NCBI GenBank assembly: GCA_021772985.1
Contig: JAJFKX010000020.1
Coordinates: 248,001-312,000, forward strand
Reading direction: 5' to 3'
Length of the DNA: 64,000 bases
Source: Gammaproteobacteria bacterium
GTDB lineage: Bacteria > Pseudomonadota > Gammaproteobacteria > Xanthomonadales > Wenzhouxiangellaceae
How positions within the stretch are numbered: the stretch's first letter is position 1; each line of letters opens with the position of its first letter. Of this stretch, positions 53,251 through 62,185 are shown in pieces. Below the pieces are notes generated by a model. The model was not told where the DNA came from. It did not search any database and saw only the letters and a program-made list of their open reading frames with translations. Position numbers and translations under genes: made by a program.

Positions 53251-53564
53251 TATTGTGTTTTGTGCCAAAGCAATGCAGCCATAGACTACCAGTCCTATAA
53301 ATGGTTATTGGCTTGTTAATATCAGAGTAATATTGTAATGAAAATTACCATCTAAATAGCTAACAATTGATGGTCTTAATGATATGTTTAGTTCGGTTCA
53401 TTAATTTGTTTTAACCCATTATGAATTGCGAATTCAGTATGTGCTGGAGCTAGAGCCTTTCACAATACTTATTGAATATTGTAATTGCGTTGCGAATAGC
53501 CAATTTAGTAAATGGTTAGGCGTGGGTTAAGTTCAGATAAAACGATACAGGAAGAGTATTTAAT
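53251..53564 (+). other. gene-free spacer after the uvrC fragment
   Basis: AT-rich, no gene. It resembles the natural downstream region of a uvrC. GTTAGGC at 53515-53521 is a perfect match to the attC/attI core GTTRRRY and marks the start of the next cassette, about 45 bases before the membrane protein gene. Confidence 0.45.
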
Positions 53565-53951
53565 ATGCTAAATAAAACTGGGTTTATATTGGTTTTTCTG
53601 ATGACTTTACTGCAAGGTTTTTACGCGGGGTTTGCTTTTTTAGACCCACTGGAATTTGCAAATTTACGGGGCACTGAATTAGCATCTCACGCAGATTTGG
53701 ATTGGATAAAAATCTATGCATCTCGGACCTTGTTTGCGGCCCTTATAATTGGGTATTTACTTTACCTTCGCAGCTACAAAATTCTTTTATGGGCGGCATT
53801 GTTTGGCACTGTAATGCCGGTCACCGATGCTTGGCTTGCTTACCAATCTGGAGCTTCACTTAATATTATAGTGAAACATATTGCTACAGTAGCGTATTTA
53901 CTTATTACGTTTATGGTGCTGCAAGGTGTGGTTAAAAGAGAAAATACCTAA
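53565..53951 (+). CDS. small membrane protein, DUF4267-like (cassette)
   Basis: 128 residues, four hydrophobic spans (GFILVFLMTLLQGFYAGFAF, LFAALIIGYLLYL, ILLWAALFGTVMPVTDAWLAY, VAYLLITFMVLQGV). The pattern recalls the DUF4267 family. It starts after core GTTAGGC and ends within the attC4 R'' box. Confidence 0.65.
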   Translation: MLNKTGFILVFLMTLLQGFYAGFAFLDPLEFANLRGTELASHADLDWIKIYASRTLFAALIIGYLLYLRSYKILLWAALFGTVMPVTDAWLAYQSGASLNIIVKHIATVAYLLITFMVLQGVVKRENT

Positions 53952-54030
53952 CAAAGGCGTCAATTCGACTACGCGGCGCTTCATTTGCAAATTACAGCAG
54001 TCTTGGATTTCCAGCTCAGGAGTAATGGGT
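53946..54030 (+). repeat. degenerate attC4
   Basis: R'' ACCTAAC at 53946-53952 followed by AAAGGCGTCAATTCGAC, a sequence common at the left end of attC sites. The right end is poorly kept (CTCAGGAGTAATGGGT, 54015-54030, where CTCAGGCGTTAGGT would be ideal). Recombination activity is doubtful. Confidence 0.5.
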
Positions 54031-54037
54031 ATAATTT

Positions 54038-54604
54038 ATGTCAAAGAGCAGTATACTATTAATATTTTGTTTTCTTTCGATAACTACTCCTGCTGGTTCC
54101 CAGGGCGTAGAGACTTACTATAAGCTAATTCTGGAGAAAAACGGCAACCCTGTAGTAGGTGACGAATTTTTCTTCCCAAAATCACCTAATGACCCATTCC
54201 CTAAAGCAGAAATCGTTTCGTTTGTTTCAGATGTCATTTCTCTAAAAATTGAGTTTGGTTTTTCCTCTAAAGTTAAAGAAAATGCAAGTCAATATACATG
54301 TAATTTAGGTATGCAAACAGAATCAGGGTATGAACGTTTTAATTTTGAAAAACACACACAATTAATCACCAGAGGTTCATTACACGACTCTGATACGTAT
54401 CGGTGTGAATTTACCAATATCACACGCCACGTTATTAGTAACGATGTACCAAGAAGCCCGATTGATCGAGACCGGACATACTTATTTGAAATATGGGTAA
54501 ATGAACTTGGTAAGAATGGCACCTATTTGCCCGTTGTTGCGAATGAAGATTCTAATTGGCCCAACGAGTCAATGCAGCCGGCCACAGACGTGTCGGTTGA
54601 TTGA
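54038..54604 (+). CDS. secreted hypothetical protein (cassette)
   Basis: 188 residues, signal peptide (MSKSSILLIFCFLSITTPAGS). Beta-rich, with two cysteines (ASQYTCNLG, YRCEFTN). No family recognised. The 3' end appears to overlap attC5, so the last codons may be read through the recombination site. Confidence 0.6.
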   Translation: MSKSSILLIFCFLSITTPAGSQGVETYYKLILEKNGNPVVGDEFFFPKSPNDPFPKAEIVSFVSDVISLKIEFGFSSKVKENASQYTCNLGMQTESGYERFNFEKHTQLITRGSLHDSDTYRCEFTNITRHVISNDVPRSPIDRDRTYLFEIWVNELGKNGTYLPVVANEDSNWPNESMQPATDVSVD

Positions 54605-54613
54605 GGCGTTATT
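54559..54613 (+). repeat. attC5 candidate overlapping the gene end
   Basis: GCCCAAC near 54559 (fits RYYYAAC), inner arms GCAGCCGG and TCGGTTGA, and GGCGTTAT (54606-54613) as R'. The stop codon lies inside it. Supported by the boxes and the position between cassette genes; pairing is weaker than attC1. Confidence 0.5.
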
Positions 54614-54640
54614 TTTTTTCTGTATAAGGACTGTTAACTC

Positions 54641-55072
54641 ATGAGTACTATCGAAAGAGCAATTGAAATAGCTGCAAAGGAACATGCAGGAGATACTGAT
54701 AAAGCAGGCAGTCCATATGTATTTCATCCGCTACGGCTGATGTTTGCTGTAGATAGGCCGTTTGAAAAAATGGCGGCCGTTTTGCACGATGTTGTAGAAG
54801 ATACGCCAGTCAGTTTAGATGATCTAAGGGATGAAGGATTTCATCCTGATGTAATAGTTGCGATTGATGCGCTAACAAAACAACCAGGTGAAAGCCGGAT
54901 TGAAGCCGCAACGAGAGCAGCGGCAAACCCGATAGCCAGAGTGGTTAAACTGGCGGATGTCACTGACAATATGGATTTGGGTAGAATCTCAGAGCCAACA
55001 GAAAAAGATTTTGAAAGGCTTAAGGAATATGAGAAAGTAAAAAAGCTACTAACAGAATATGGCACAACATAA
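54641..55072 (+). CDS. HD-domain phosphohydrolase, RelA/SpoT-hydrolase-like (cassette)
   Basis: 143 residues. HD-type motif: FHPLRLMFAV, AAVLHDVVEDTPVS (HD pair), VVKLADVTDNMDLGRI. Resembles the small HD hydrolases related to the SpoT/Mesh1 domain, which remove pyrophosphate from alarmones. A free-standing version carried by a cassette could lower (p)ppGpp; this is inference. Confidence 0.75.
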   Translation: MSTIERAIEIAAKEHAGDTDKAGSPYVFHPLRLMFAVDRPFEKMAAVLHDVVEDTPVSLDDLRDEGFHPDVIVAIDALTKQPGESRIEAATRAAANPIARVVKLADVTDNMDLGRISEPTEKDFERLKEYEKVKKLLTEYGTT

Positions 55073-55139
55073 CAAAGGCATGCAGCCTGGAAAAGCAGCC
55101 TGTTGCGCATGCTTTTTGCCTTGGTATGAAACGTTACGT
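55067..55139 (+). repeat. attC6
   Basis: R'' ACATAAC (55067-55073) and R' GTTACGT (55133-55139) are near-complementary. AAGGCATGC near 55076 and GCATGCTTTTTGCCTT near 55107 pair with bulges. The stop codon of the HD gene is inside the R'' box. Confidence 0.65.
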
Positions 55140-55158
55140 GTTGTCAAGGGTGCAATAA

Positions 55159-55632
55159 ATGAGATCAATTATTTCAAGAACAATTATAACTTTCATGGTT
55201 ACGGCAGCCATGTTTTCAATAGTAAGCGAAGCAATCGAAAAGGATAATGTTATGTCTGCATCAGGCACTTTTGAAGTCAATTTTGAACCACAGAAAGATG
55301 AGAATGCTCCCGCTGGAAGAATGATCATCAATAAGCAATATACTGGTGATGTTGAGGGCGCTGGCACTGGCCAAATGATAAGCAAAAGAACAGACAGTGG
55401 CACAGCTGCTTACTCTGCTATTGAAGAGTTTGAAGGTGCTGTGGATGGGAAAAACGGATCATTTACCCTTATTCACAATGGCTACATGTCCAGCGAGATT
55501 CAATCATTGGAAGTGATAATTCTTCCAGGCTCCGGGAGTGGCGAACTGAAAAATATATCAGGCTCGATGGAAATAATTCAGCAAGAAGGCAAACATAAAT
55601 ATGTGCTTACCTATAAGTTTTTAAACAATTAG
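55159..55632 (+). CDS. DUF3224-like protein (cassette)
   Basis: 157 residues. A hydrophobic N-terminus (residues ~4-20) precedes the domain beginning MSASGTFEVNFEPQ (a second in-frame start). The rest (GEMIINKQYTGDVEG-like, SFTLIHNGYMSSEIQSLEV) fits the DUF3224 beta barrel, function unknown. No clear attC follows. Confidence 0.65.
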   Translation: MRSIISRTIITFMVTAAMFSIVSEAIEKDNVMSASGTFEVNFEPQKDENAPAGRMIINKQYTGDVEGAGTGQMISKRTDSGTAAYSAIEEFEGAVDGKNGSFTLIHNGYMSSEIQSLEVIILPGSGSGELKNISGSMEIIQQEGKHKYVLTYKFLNN

Positions 55633-56109
55633 CAAACAGGTCATTGTGTTGCTACCAAGGCTGGGGCATCAGTTTCGGTACTTTACATCTACACTCTGGC
55701 CCCATATTTGGGTATTACAACATTGCCGGGATTGAGTAGATCATGGCACATGGCATGCATAACTCTAAATCAAAAAAACAACATAAATCAATGCAATAGG
55801 TGCAAGATCGTAGCTGATTCAGCTGTTTAGAGTTTATATACCCATGATAGGTGTCTATATTATTCCACAGCGATGTGGGGAATATGTAGTAAAATTAATC
55901 ACAATTGGTCAACTGAATAAGTGCTTAGGCAAAGGCTGGCGCTTGAAGGTTCCAATAAACAGGTTGTTTTCGTGGCTCAGATTCCAGCGCGTGGAAATGA
56001 TCGGACTATTTAAGGGAGGTCAAGAAGTATTTCGTCAATTTGTAGTAGCGCAGGCGATACTAATAGACGCCTCGCGCTTCAATTTTTAATTCAATAAGGG
56101 AGCAATAAC
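55633..56109 (+). other. gap between cassettes, no convincing gene
   Basis: 477 bases. An 81-codon frame at 55844-56089 has no family likeness, no ribosome site, and odd composition, so it is not called as a gene. No attC-like core was found. The cassette boundary may have been lost by decay or deletion. Confidence 0.45.
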
Positions 56110-56391
56110 ATGAAAATGTTTTTGAAAGAACACAAAACACTTGGGCTGATTGCGACAGGAATGATTGCCGGTATGCTGGTTGTGGCATTAATAACCACCG
56201 CTTTCGCAGCAGGTGGCCTCAGGATAGCCAGCGGTGTATACGGCACGCTGTCTGGTTATGGCAATGCAACCGTGGTTTGTACTGACGCTGAGGGAAACAT
56301 CCTGAACGGTGTGACCATTGAAACTACCCAGATTCCGCTGAATGATGGTAGCGGGAATGTCGGCACAGGGGTCACATTCACCTGTCCATGA
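56110..56391 (+). CDS. small secreted or anchored protein (cassette)
   Basis: 93 residues with an AAGGGAGCAAT ribosome site. Strong hydrophobic leader (LGLIATGMIAGMLVVALITTAFA). The mature part has two cysteines (VVCTDAEGN and TFTCP at the end). No family recognised. Confidence 0.6.
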   Translation: MKMFLKEHKTLGLIATGMIAGMLVVALITTAFAAGGLRIASGVYGTLSGYGNATVVCTDAEGNILNGVTIETTQIPLNDGSGNVGTGVTFTCP

Positions 56392-56449
56392 GTGTGTGTA
56401 TATACGCTTAGGTTTGGGAAAATGAGATATTCAGATTTTTTGAAACATT

Positions 56450-56519
56450 TTACCTAGCCAAAGCTCCAGCCGACCGCCTGAGCATAGCGATGGGCGGCGG
56501 CTGTAGTTTGGCGTTAGTT
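56450..56519 (+). repeat. attC7
   Basis: Inner arms CAGCCGACCGCC (56469-56480) and GGCGGCGGCTG (near 56494-56504) pair perfectly except for one unpaired A, the attC hallmark. R' TTGGCGTTAGTT at 56509-56520; the R'' counterpart (ACCTAGC) is less conserved. One of the two clearest sites. Confidence 0.75.
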
Positions 56520-56554
56520 CACAATGGAGGAAGTTTGCCAAACGAGGTAAAACC

Positions 56555-57208
56555 ATGAAGTACTATCTCTATATTGCTCCATCCAAGATACAGATGCTGT
56601 ATGAGCAATTGCCTGTGAAGCTGAGGGAAAAACTTTCGTCAGAGCTATCGATCGATTTAAAACTTATAGCCGGGGCAATCAAAAAAACTGCAGATAAAGA
56701 GACTTTGATTTCCAAGCTCAATGCGGTGCTAGATTCTCTAGACGAACAATCGTTGGGAACCGTGTCCAGCCCAGGCCTTTTTTTTCATGGAACTATGTAT
56801 ATGCGATGGGCGCCGATTCACTTCACAGGTCATGGCCAGGATGAAACAAATCGGCCACAATTGGTACTCTTCGCTGGTTCAATTTCGGGTGCACCGGAGC
56901 AGCAACGCATGTTGGGGCTTGTCGGGTCGCTGGCACATGTTATTGGTAGTGGAATTCCAGAGCCTGCGGCCTGGTACTATACCAATCCTTCTGTTGTGGC
57001 AGAGATTGCTGAAGCACTCCGGGAACCTTCAGCGGATGAATATGAGGACTCAATGTATGGAGTTTATCCGGCAGTTCGCAGCTTGGCAGAAGGTATTGGA
57101 CATGTACCGGATGTTCCACTGCAGAAGCTTGAGTTCGTAGCCAAACGCTTTCTAACTACGGAAGACGTATTGCTGGGTTCTCCTTTGTATGTTGCGCTGG
57201 TGGAATAG
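56555..57208 (+). CDS. cassette protein, DUF7019-like candidate
   Basis: 217 residues beginning MKYYLYIAPSKIQMLYEQLP. The start and a later FHGTMYMRWAPIHFTGHG / PQLVLFAGSISGAPEQQ block resemble a group of uncharacterised bacterial proteins (DUF7019-type, from memory). No signal peptide or span. Function unknown. Confidence 0.6.
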   Translation: MKYYLYIAPSKIQMLYEQLPVKLREKLSSELSIDLKLIAGAIKKTADKETLISKLNAVLDSLDEQSLGTVSSPGLFFHGTMYMRWAPIHFTGHGQDETNRPQLVLFAGSISGAPEQQRMLGLVGSLAHVIGSGIPEPAAWYYTNPSVVAEIAEALREPSADEYEDSMYGVYPAVRSLAEGIGHVPDVPLQKLEFVAKRFLTTEDVLLGSPLYVALVE

Positions 57209-57238
57209 CATTGCAGGTATTGCTACTGTGACAATAAT

Positions 57239-57347
57239 AATTAACACCCAATACTTTCTCTCTTTGTGTTGGCCGAGAGAGTACACCGAGTACTCGTCAT
57301 AGATGAGACGACAGTAGTTGGCATAAGCCACTACAATAGGGCGTTAT
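57239..57347 (+). repeat. attC8 candidate
   Basis: AATTAACACCC (57239-57249) is near-complementary to GGGCGTTATG (57339-57348). The R' box abuts the ATG of the next gene, as in compact cassettes. The central ~80 bases contain GAGAGAG/CTCTCTC and ACTCG/CGAGT arms. Confidence 0.55.
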
Positions 57348-58056
57348 GAAAAAACTGATTCTGCTTTTTCTCGTGCTTGCGGTCGCTGGGGGGGCAATTG
57401 CTCACTGGTATTTCTCGGATCGCGGTCGCTTTACTACTGCACCAGAGTTTACCAACCTCAGCCGGACTGTATCTGGCAATGACCTGATTTCCGAACATGA
57501 TCCGGCTGCCACGCTTAGATTTGACCCTGCGTTTCGGCATATCGGGGGCCAAAAGTTTATTCTTTATGGGGTGGCTGACACTGAGCAACATTTTTTTGTC
57601 GAAACCACAAGTGATAACAAACTGAAAAGCGTGTACTGGATACAGTACGAGGCTTACTTGCCTGGCAAAACCTATACCTATAACTACGATGACTCGCCAT
57701 TGCGGGCAGTTTTAGGCGACTATCAGTTTTATGTTGATACTGATGCGGTCAAGTTTGATCCAAACCGCAAAAGGCGACAGGGTAGCGATGGTGCAATGGC
57801 GCGGCAATTTCTGGCAAGCAAAGGCTATTCGTTACCGCACGATTTTGCTTACGCTCGGCTGGTATATCTGACTGACGAATCCCGTCAAAAAGAGCTGATG
57901 ATCATTTTTATTGGCGATCTTTTGCCACTGGGACTGAGCACGGCAGAGCTTGAAGATATGAGTACAAATTCGGCGGTTTGGCGTGTAATTGAGCAGGCAC
58001 ACCTCGATCGTATCCATGACACACTTAATGTGTTGGCACACAGCGCCCGTAATTAA
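57346..58056 (+). CDS. membrane-anchored hypothetical protein (last cassette gene)
   Basis: 236 residues, N-terminal signal anchor (MKKLILLFLVLAVAGGAIAHWYF). Conserved-looking soluble part with KSVYWIQYEAYLPGKTYTYNYD and a C-terminal KELMIIFIGDLLPLGLS. The start codon shares bases with attC8. Function unknown. No attC was seen after it, and the strand changes at the next gene, so the array ends here. Confidence 0.65.
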   Translation: MKKLILLFLVLAVAGGAIAHWYFSDRGRFTTAPEFTNLSRTVSGNDLISEHDPAATLRFDPAFRHIGGQKFILYGVADTEQHFFVETTSDNKLKSVYWIQYEAYLPGKTYTYNYDDSPLRAVLGDYQFYVDTDAVKFDPNRKRRQGSDGAMARQFLASKGYSLPHDFAYARLVYLTDESRQKELMIIFIGDLLPLGLSTAELEDMSTNSAVWRVIEQAHLDRIHDTLNVLAHSARN

Positions 58057-58137
58057 TTGCGTAGGGAATAAAAAACACGCACTCAATGTTTGATTGATGA
58101 TCAAGCTCTATTTAATCAATAAGACTTATTGCAAGGT

Positions 58138-58815
58138 TTAAAACTTTGATAACACACGATCAGCTTCAGCAACACTTTCAGCAACCTGTTTAACACTATG
58201 ACGGCTTTTAACCCGTTCATACCACTGCGACAAAAAACTATAAGTTGTCAGCTTCGGCCCCTGCAGCCGCATGGTAAATAAAATGGTCATAAACATCGCA
58301 ATATCCGCCACTGAAAACTCATCAATGAAATAGTCTTTATCAGTTAATTGCTGGTCGAGTTGCTGGTAAATTGCCTCGATTTTCTTTTCGGCCAAAGCGC
58401 CGGCAGCTTCTTTCTGCTGCTGTAAAACCGGATCGGCATCTGGGTCAGGCGGGTCGGTGCGATACATCAGCTTTACCACCAACGGCAGCAATACTTCATC
58501 TGCTTTTAATTCCAGTAACCGGCATTGTGCACGCAGCTTTGCGTCCTTTGGCATCAACGCAGACATTGGATAAGCATCTTCCAGATATTCAATAATCAAG
58601 GTTGAATCAAACAACACCAGCTCATTATCAACCAATACCGGCACCTGGCCTTTGGGGTTATGCTTGAGCACATCCGGGTGTTTGGGTGAATAACCGGTTG
58701 CCTGGTTGAAAGCAACCATTTCACGTTCAAAAGGCAAACCTTTCTCACGCAGCACTATTTCTACTTTATGCGAAAACAGGCTTAGCGGCCCTGAATAGAG
58801 TTTGATCGACATCAT
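58138..58815 (-). CDS. glutathione S-transferase family protein, SspA-like
   Basis: 225 residues. N-terminal thioredoxin fold (IKLYSGPLSLFSHKVEIVLREKGL...), NPKGQVPVLVDNELVLFDS with the cis-proline, and ESTLIIEYLEDAYP-like end of the N-domain; helical C-domain. Resembles the SspA/GST group: stringent starvation protein-like or a GST. No CxxC. Exact role open. Confidence 0.8.
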   Translation of the reverse strand: MMSIKLYSGPLSLFSHKVEIVLREKGLPFEREMVAFNQATGYSPKHPDVLKHNPKGQVPVLVDNELVLFDSTLIIEYLEDAYPMSALMPKDAKLRAQCRLLELKADEVLLPLVVKLMYRTDPPDPDADPVLQQQKEAAGALAEKKIEAIYQQLDQQLTDKDYFIDEFSVADIAMFMTILFTMRLQGPKLTTYSFLSQWYERVKSRHSVKQVAESVAEADRVLSKF

Positions 58816-58860
58816 TGGCTCCTGTTAATACCTGGTAGCAATGCTGGCATCTGATTACTG

Positions 58861-59523
58861 CTATGCACGGGTATACCGGCGAACATAATCAGGCACATCC
58901 ATATTCTCAGGGACTATGGCATCGGGCTCGGCCTTGCCGACTTGCGTTGTCAGTGGAATAACGCCGGCCCAGGTGGGATAGTCCAGGTCTTTTTCAAGGT
59001 CTTTGGGTGGGCCGCAGCGTGTTTTTATGCTGGCTTCCTGTAGCGGCATCGATAATACGGTGGTTGTTGCCAGCTCTTTTCGGTTGGGTTGCCTGGCGTC
59101 ATCCCAACGCCCGGGGATCAGGTGTTCAGTAAGTACTTTGAGTGCTTCATTTTTGTCAGATTCATCCGTAATGGCGTGGGCATTGCCAAAGGCAACAACC
59201 GATCGGTAGTTCATTGAATGCTCAAAGACTGATCTGGCCAGAACCAATCCATCAAGATGGGTGACGCAGACACTGAGATTGATACCGGTACTTAATGACT
59301 TGGCCAGACGGCTTGCTACGGAACCATGCAGTAACAGGGTGTCGTGCATGCGTGCGTAAGCCATGGGTATCACATACACGTCTTTGTCGATGGCAAAACC
59401 TGCATGACAGATCAAGCCCTCATCCAGAATGGCATAAGCAAGCGCTCTATCATAAGAGCCACGTTCAGGAATGCGTTTCAGTTTTGTTTTTGCTGATTTT
59501 TCTAGTTGCCTGGTCACGATCAA
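58861..59523 (-). CDS. pyridoxamine 5'-phosphate oxidase-like flavoprotein
   Basis: 220 residues. RIPERGSYDRALAYAILDEG, YVIPMAYARMHDTLLLHGS and ARSVFEHSMNYRSVVAFG match the PNPOx-like FMN-binding split-barrel group. These genes frequently lie divergent from a MocR-type regulator, as here (90-base gap), which suggests direct regulation by it. Confidence 0.8.
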   Translation of the reverse strand: MIVTRQLEKSAKTKLKRIPERGSYDRALAYAILDEGLICHAGFAIDKDVYVIPMAYARMHDTLLLHGSVASRLAKSLSTGINLSVCVTHLDGLVLARSVFEHSMNYRSVVAFGNAHAITDESDKNEALKVLTEHLIPGRWDDARQPNRKELATTTVLSMPLQEASIKTRCGPPKDLEKDLDYPTWAGVIPLTTQVGKAEPDAIVPENMDVPDYVRRYTRA

Positions 59524-59613
59524 TACTATTGGTTGTTGCTGTGGCTTAATGCTAAGCTGAAGTTTGGTTCTATCAAAGATCCAGTTTTTTATTAATTAGA
59601 GGTACCAGTTGAA

Positions 59614-61077
59614 ATGATCAGCATGGATGGTGACGGGCCTTTGTATCAACAGCTCAGCCGCGGATTACGTCATTCTATTCGTCAAAAAGACTATCAGCGC
59701 GGCTCACGCCTGCCAGGTAGCCGGGAATTGGCAAAACAACTGAAAGTATCCAGAAATGCTGTGCTGGCGGCATATGAACAGTTATTGGCGGAAGGGTACC
59801 TTATAGCTTTGCCGAAATCGGGTACTTATGTATCCCAAACATTGCCTGATGACATGCTGACCCCAGTTCAAGCTGAAAAAGCCCAGCTGCCTTCCGGGGT
59901 GGTTTCAACCCACTTGTCGCAAAATGGCAAACGCGCAGTTAAAGCGGCTCAAGACGGTAGGGGGTTGGCCTGTACCAGGCAAAAACTTGATTATGATTTT
60001 GAATATGGCGTTACCCGGCCAGACCGGGACACCGTACAGGAACTGGAACGATTGCATTCAAAAGTTATCAATAACGGCGCTTTTGATTACGGTGATCCGG
60101 CAGGTGATTTAAAGCTAAGACGACAACTGGTAAGACACTTGCAGTTATATAGAGCAGTGGAAACGACGCCGGAACAAATTGTGATTACCAGCGGATCACA
60201 ACAGGCATTGGACCTTTGCGCCAGAATTTTATTGGACCCGGGTGATATCGCAGTGCTTGAAGAACCTGCTTACCAGGGAGCAAGGCAGGCATTTGAAGCA
60301 GTGGGTGCACAGATATTACCGGCTGATGTGGATTCTTCAGGCCTTAATCCCACTGGATTGATACAGGCAGCCGATACTGCCCGGTTGATTTACGTAACGC
60401 CATCTCACCAGTTCCCGACAGGTGTGGTGATGCCGGTTGGCCGGCGGCTTGAATTGTTAAGCTGGGCGGTGCGTACCAATACTTATGTGATCGAAGACGA
60501 TTACGACAGTGAATTCCGTTACGATTGCCGGCCACTGGAAGCGATAGCCAGCCTCAGTAACAATAATCCGGTCATTTACCTGGGTACCTTTGCCAAATCA
60601 CTGTTTCCCAGCCTGAGACTTGGTTTTATGGTGCTGCCGTTACAATTGGTAAGGCCGTTCAGCGATATGAAATGGCTGATTGATAGGGGCAACCCGGTCA
60701 TTTACCAACGAATATTGGCTATGTTTATGCAATCAGGCGGCTATCAGCGGCACTTGCGCCGCATGAACCGCCGTTATGCAGCCAACAGACAGCAGTTGGT
60801 ATCCGCTCTGGCTGAGCAGTTGGGTGACGAGATTCAAATCAGTGGCTCAAATGCCGGTACTCATCTGGTGGTCTGGTTTAAACGGCGAAAACCAGATTTC
60901 ATCAGCTTATTAATAGAAACATGCAAGGCAACTGGCGTAGGTGTTTATCCTATCGAGCCATATTATTTGTCAAAGCCTGGTCGTGGTGGGCTATTAATGG
61001 GTTTTTCTGGTCTTGATGAAAAGCTGATTTTGCTGGGGGTGAAGAAGCTGGCACAAATATACTGGTCACTGCTCTAA
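59614..61077 (+). CDS. MocR-family regulator (GntR HTH + aminotransferase fold)
   Basis: 487 residues. Winged-helix GntR domain (~10-75: RGSRLPGSRELAKQLKVSRN, AVLAAYEQLLAEGYL), then a fold-type-I PLP domain with DDYDSEFRYDC and the Schiff-base lysine in TFAKSLFPSLRLGF. MocR/PdxR regulators sense PLP or amino acids. Probably controls the divergent flavoprotein gene and perhaps the racemase-like gene downstream. Confidence 0.88.
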   Translation: MISMDGDGPLYQQLSRGLRHSIRQKDYQRGSRLPGSRELAKQLKVSRNAVLAAYEQLLAEGYLIALPKSGTYVSQTLPDDMLTPVQAEKAQLPSGVVSTHLSQNGKRAVKAAQDGRGLACTRQKLDYDFEYGVTRPDRDTVQELERLHSKVINNGAFDYGDPAGDLKLRRQLVRHLQLYRAVETTPEQIVITSGSQQALDLCARILLDPGDIAVLEEPAYQGARQAFEAVGAQILPADVDSSGLNPTGLIQAADTARLIYVTPSHQFPTGVVMPVGRRLELLSWAVRTNTYVIEDDYDSEFRYDCRPLEAIASLSNNNPVIYLGTFAKSLFPSLRLGFMVLPLQLVRPFSDMKWLIDRGNPVIYQRILAMFMQSGGYQRHLRRMNRRYAANRQQLVSALAEQLGDEIQISGSNAGTHLVVWFKRRKPDFISLLIETCKATGVGVYPIEPYYLSKPGRGGLLMGFSGLDEKLILLGVKKLAQIYWSLL

Positions 61078-61124
61078 ACTATACGACCTGAGCTGGAAAA
61101 TAATCTGAACAAGGAAATATATCC

Positions 61125-61802
61125 ATGCATATAGGCCTTATCGGCGGCTGCGGCCCAGCAGCTACAGCGTATTATTATCGGGGCTTAACCAGTGCCTGTG
61201 CAGCAGGCGGTGTTCAGATGGAGCTGACCATTGTGCATGCCCAAATCACAACATTAATGGAAAATATGCTGAATGGCAGCCCGGTAAAGCAGGCTCAGGA
61301 GTTTGCTGTCCTGGGGCAACGGCTTAAAGCTGCTGGAGCAGAACAGCTGGCGATTCCCTCATTGGCAAGCCATTTCTGTATACCTGAGTTTGAACCAATT
61401 ACGCCATTACCGATCATCAATGCGGTGCCTGAATTGGCAGCAGAACTTAGCCGCAACGGCTATCAGCGCATAGGACTATTGGGCACCAAAGTGGTCATGA
61501 ATTCGCAGCTTTATGGTGGCCTTTCGGCATTCGAAGTACGGTTGCCGCCAGGCGGATTGCTGGAGCAGGCCCACCAGGCATATATTGGGATGGCAGTGGC
61601 GGGGTATTCGACCGACCAACAACGAGAGACACTATTTTCCATCGGCAAAGATTTATGTACAAAGCAGGGCGCCGATATCGTTGTGCTTGGAGGAACTGAT
61701 TTGTTTCTGGCATTTGAAGGTCATGACTGTGGCTTTCCGGTCCTGGATGCTGCCGATGTGCATATTGATGCGATTTATCGAGTGATCAGAGGCGCTGAGT
61801 AA
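61125..61802 (+). CDS. aspartate/glutamate racemase-fold protein without catalytic cysteines
   Basis: 225 residues. N-terminal [19 protein letters not shown] and the fold of Asp/Glu racemases are present. The first catalytic position reads AIPSLASHF (S79 where CNTAH is expected), and the second reads LGGTDL (residues 188-193) where GCTEL is expected. Both nucleophilic cysteines are therefore missing. Follows the MocR-family gene by 47 bases and may be under its control. Confidence 0.75.
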   Translation: MHIGLIGGCGPAATAYYYRGLTSACAAGGVQMELTIVHAQITTLMENMLNGSPVKQAQEFAVLGQRLKAAGAEQLAIPSLASHFCIPEFEPITPLPIINAVPELAAELSRNGYQRIGLLGTKVVMNSQLYGGLSAFEVRLPPGGLLEQAHQAYIGMAVAGYSTDQQRETLFSIGKDLCTKQGADIVVLGGTDLFLAFEGHDCGFPVLDAADVHIDAIYRVIRGAE

Positions 61803-61839
61803 GGTACAGCAAACCAATCAAGCTTTAGGCGGAATATAC

Positions 61840-62181
61840 ATGACTGATATACCAGAATGCCCACAATGTGATTCAGAATACGTCTATTTAGACGGAAATA
61901 TGTATGTTTGTCCGGAGTGCGCACACGAATGGTCAATAAGTGTGACAGTTGAAAATGCTGAGCACGAAAACACATTCAAAGGCGCGAATGGCAATACCCT
62001 TAATGACGGTGATGCTGTGACCGTGATCAAAGATCTTAAAGTCAAAGGTTCATCATTGGTGGTTAAGGTCGGTACAAAAGTAAAAAATATCCGCCTGGTA
62101 GACGATGATCATGATATCGATTGCAAAATCAGTGGTATTGGAGCAATGCAGTTGAAGTCTGAATTTGTCAGAAAGGTGTGA
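61840..62181 (+). CDS. YjdM/PhnA-like zinc-ribbon protein
   Basis: 113 residues. [21 protein letters not shown] zinc ribbon (C10, C13, C30, C33 approximately), then an SH3-like domain [19 protein letters not shown]. Common in proteobacteria; formerly linked to phosphonate loci by name but function unproven. 5 bases before the GNAT gene. Confidence 0.88.
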   Translation: MTDIPECPQCDSEYVYLDGNMYVCPECAHEWSISVTVENAEHENTFKGANGNTLNDGDAVTVIKDLKVKGSSLVVKVGTKVKNIRLVDDDHDIDCKISGIGAMQLKSEFVRKV

Positions 62182-62185
62182 CCAC

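Noticed and set aside
55844-56089. 81-codon frame between the DUF3224-like and small secreted cassette genes
   Set aside because: No ribosome site, no recognisable family, odd composition; no attC next to it.
53565-58056. Prophage or plasmid block
   Set aside because: No phage structural, replication or partition genes; the palindromes and unrelated single genes fit integron cassettes better.
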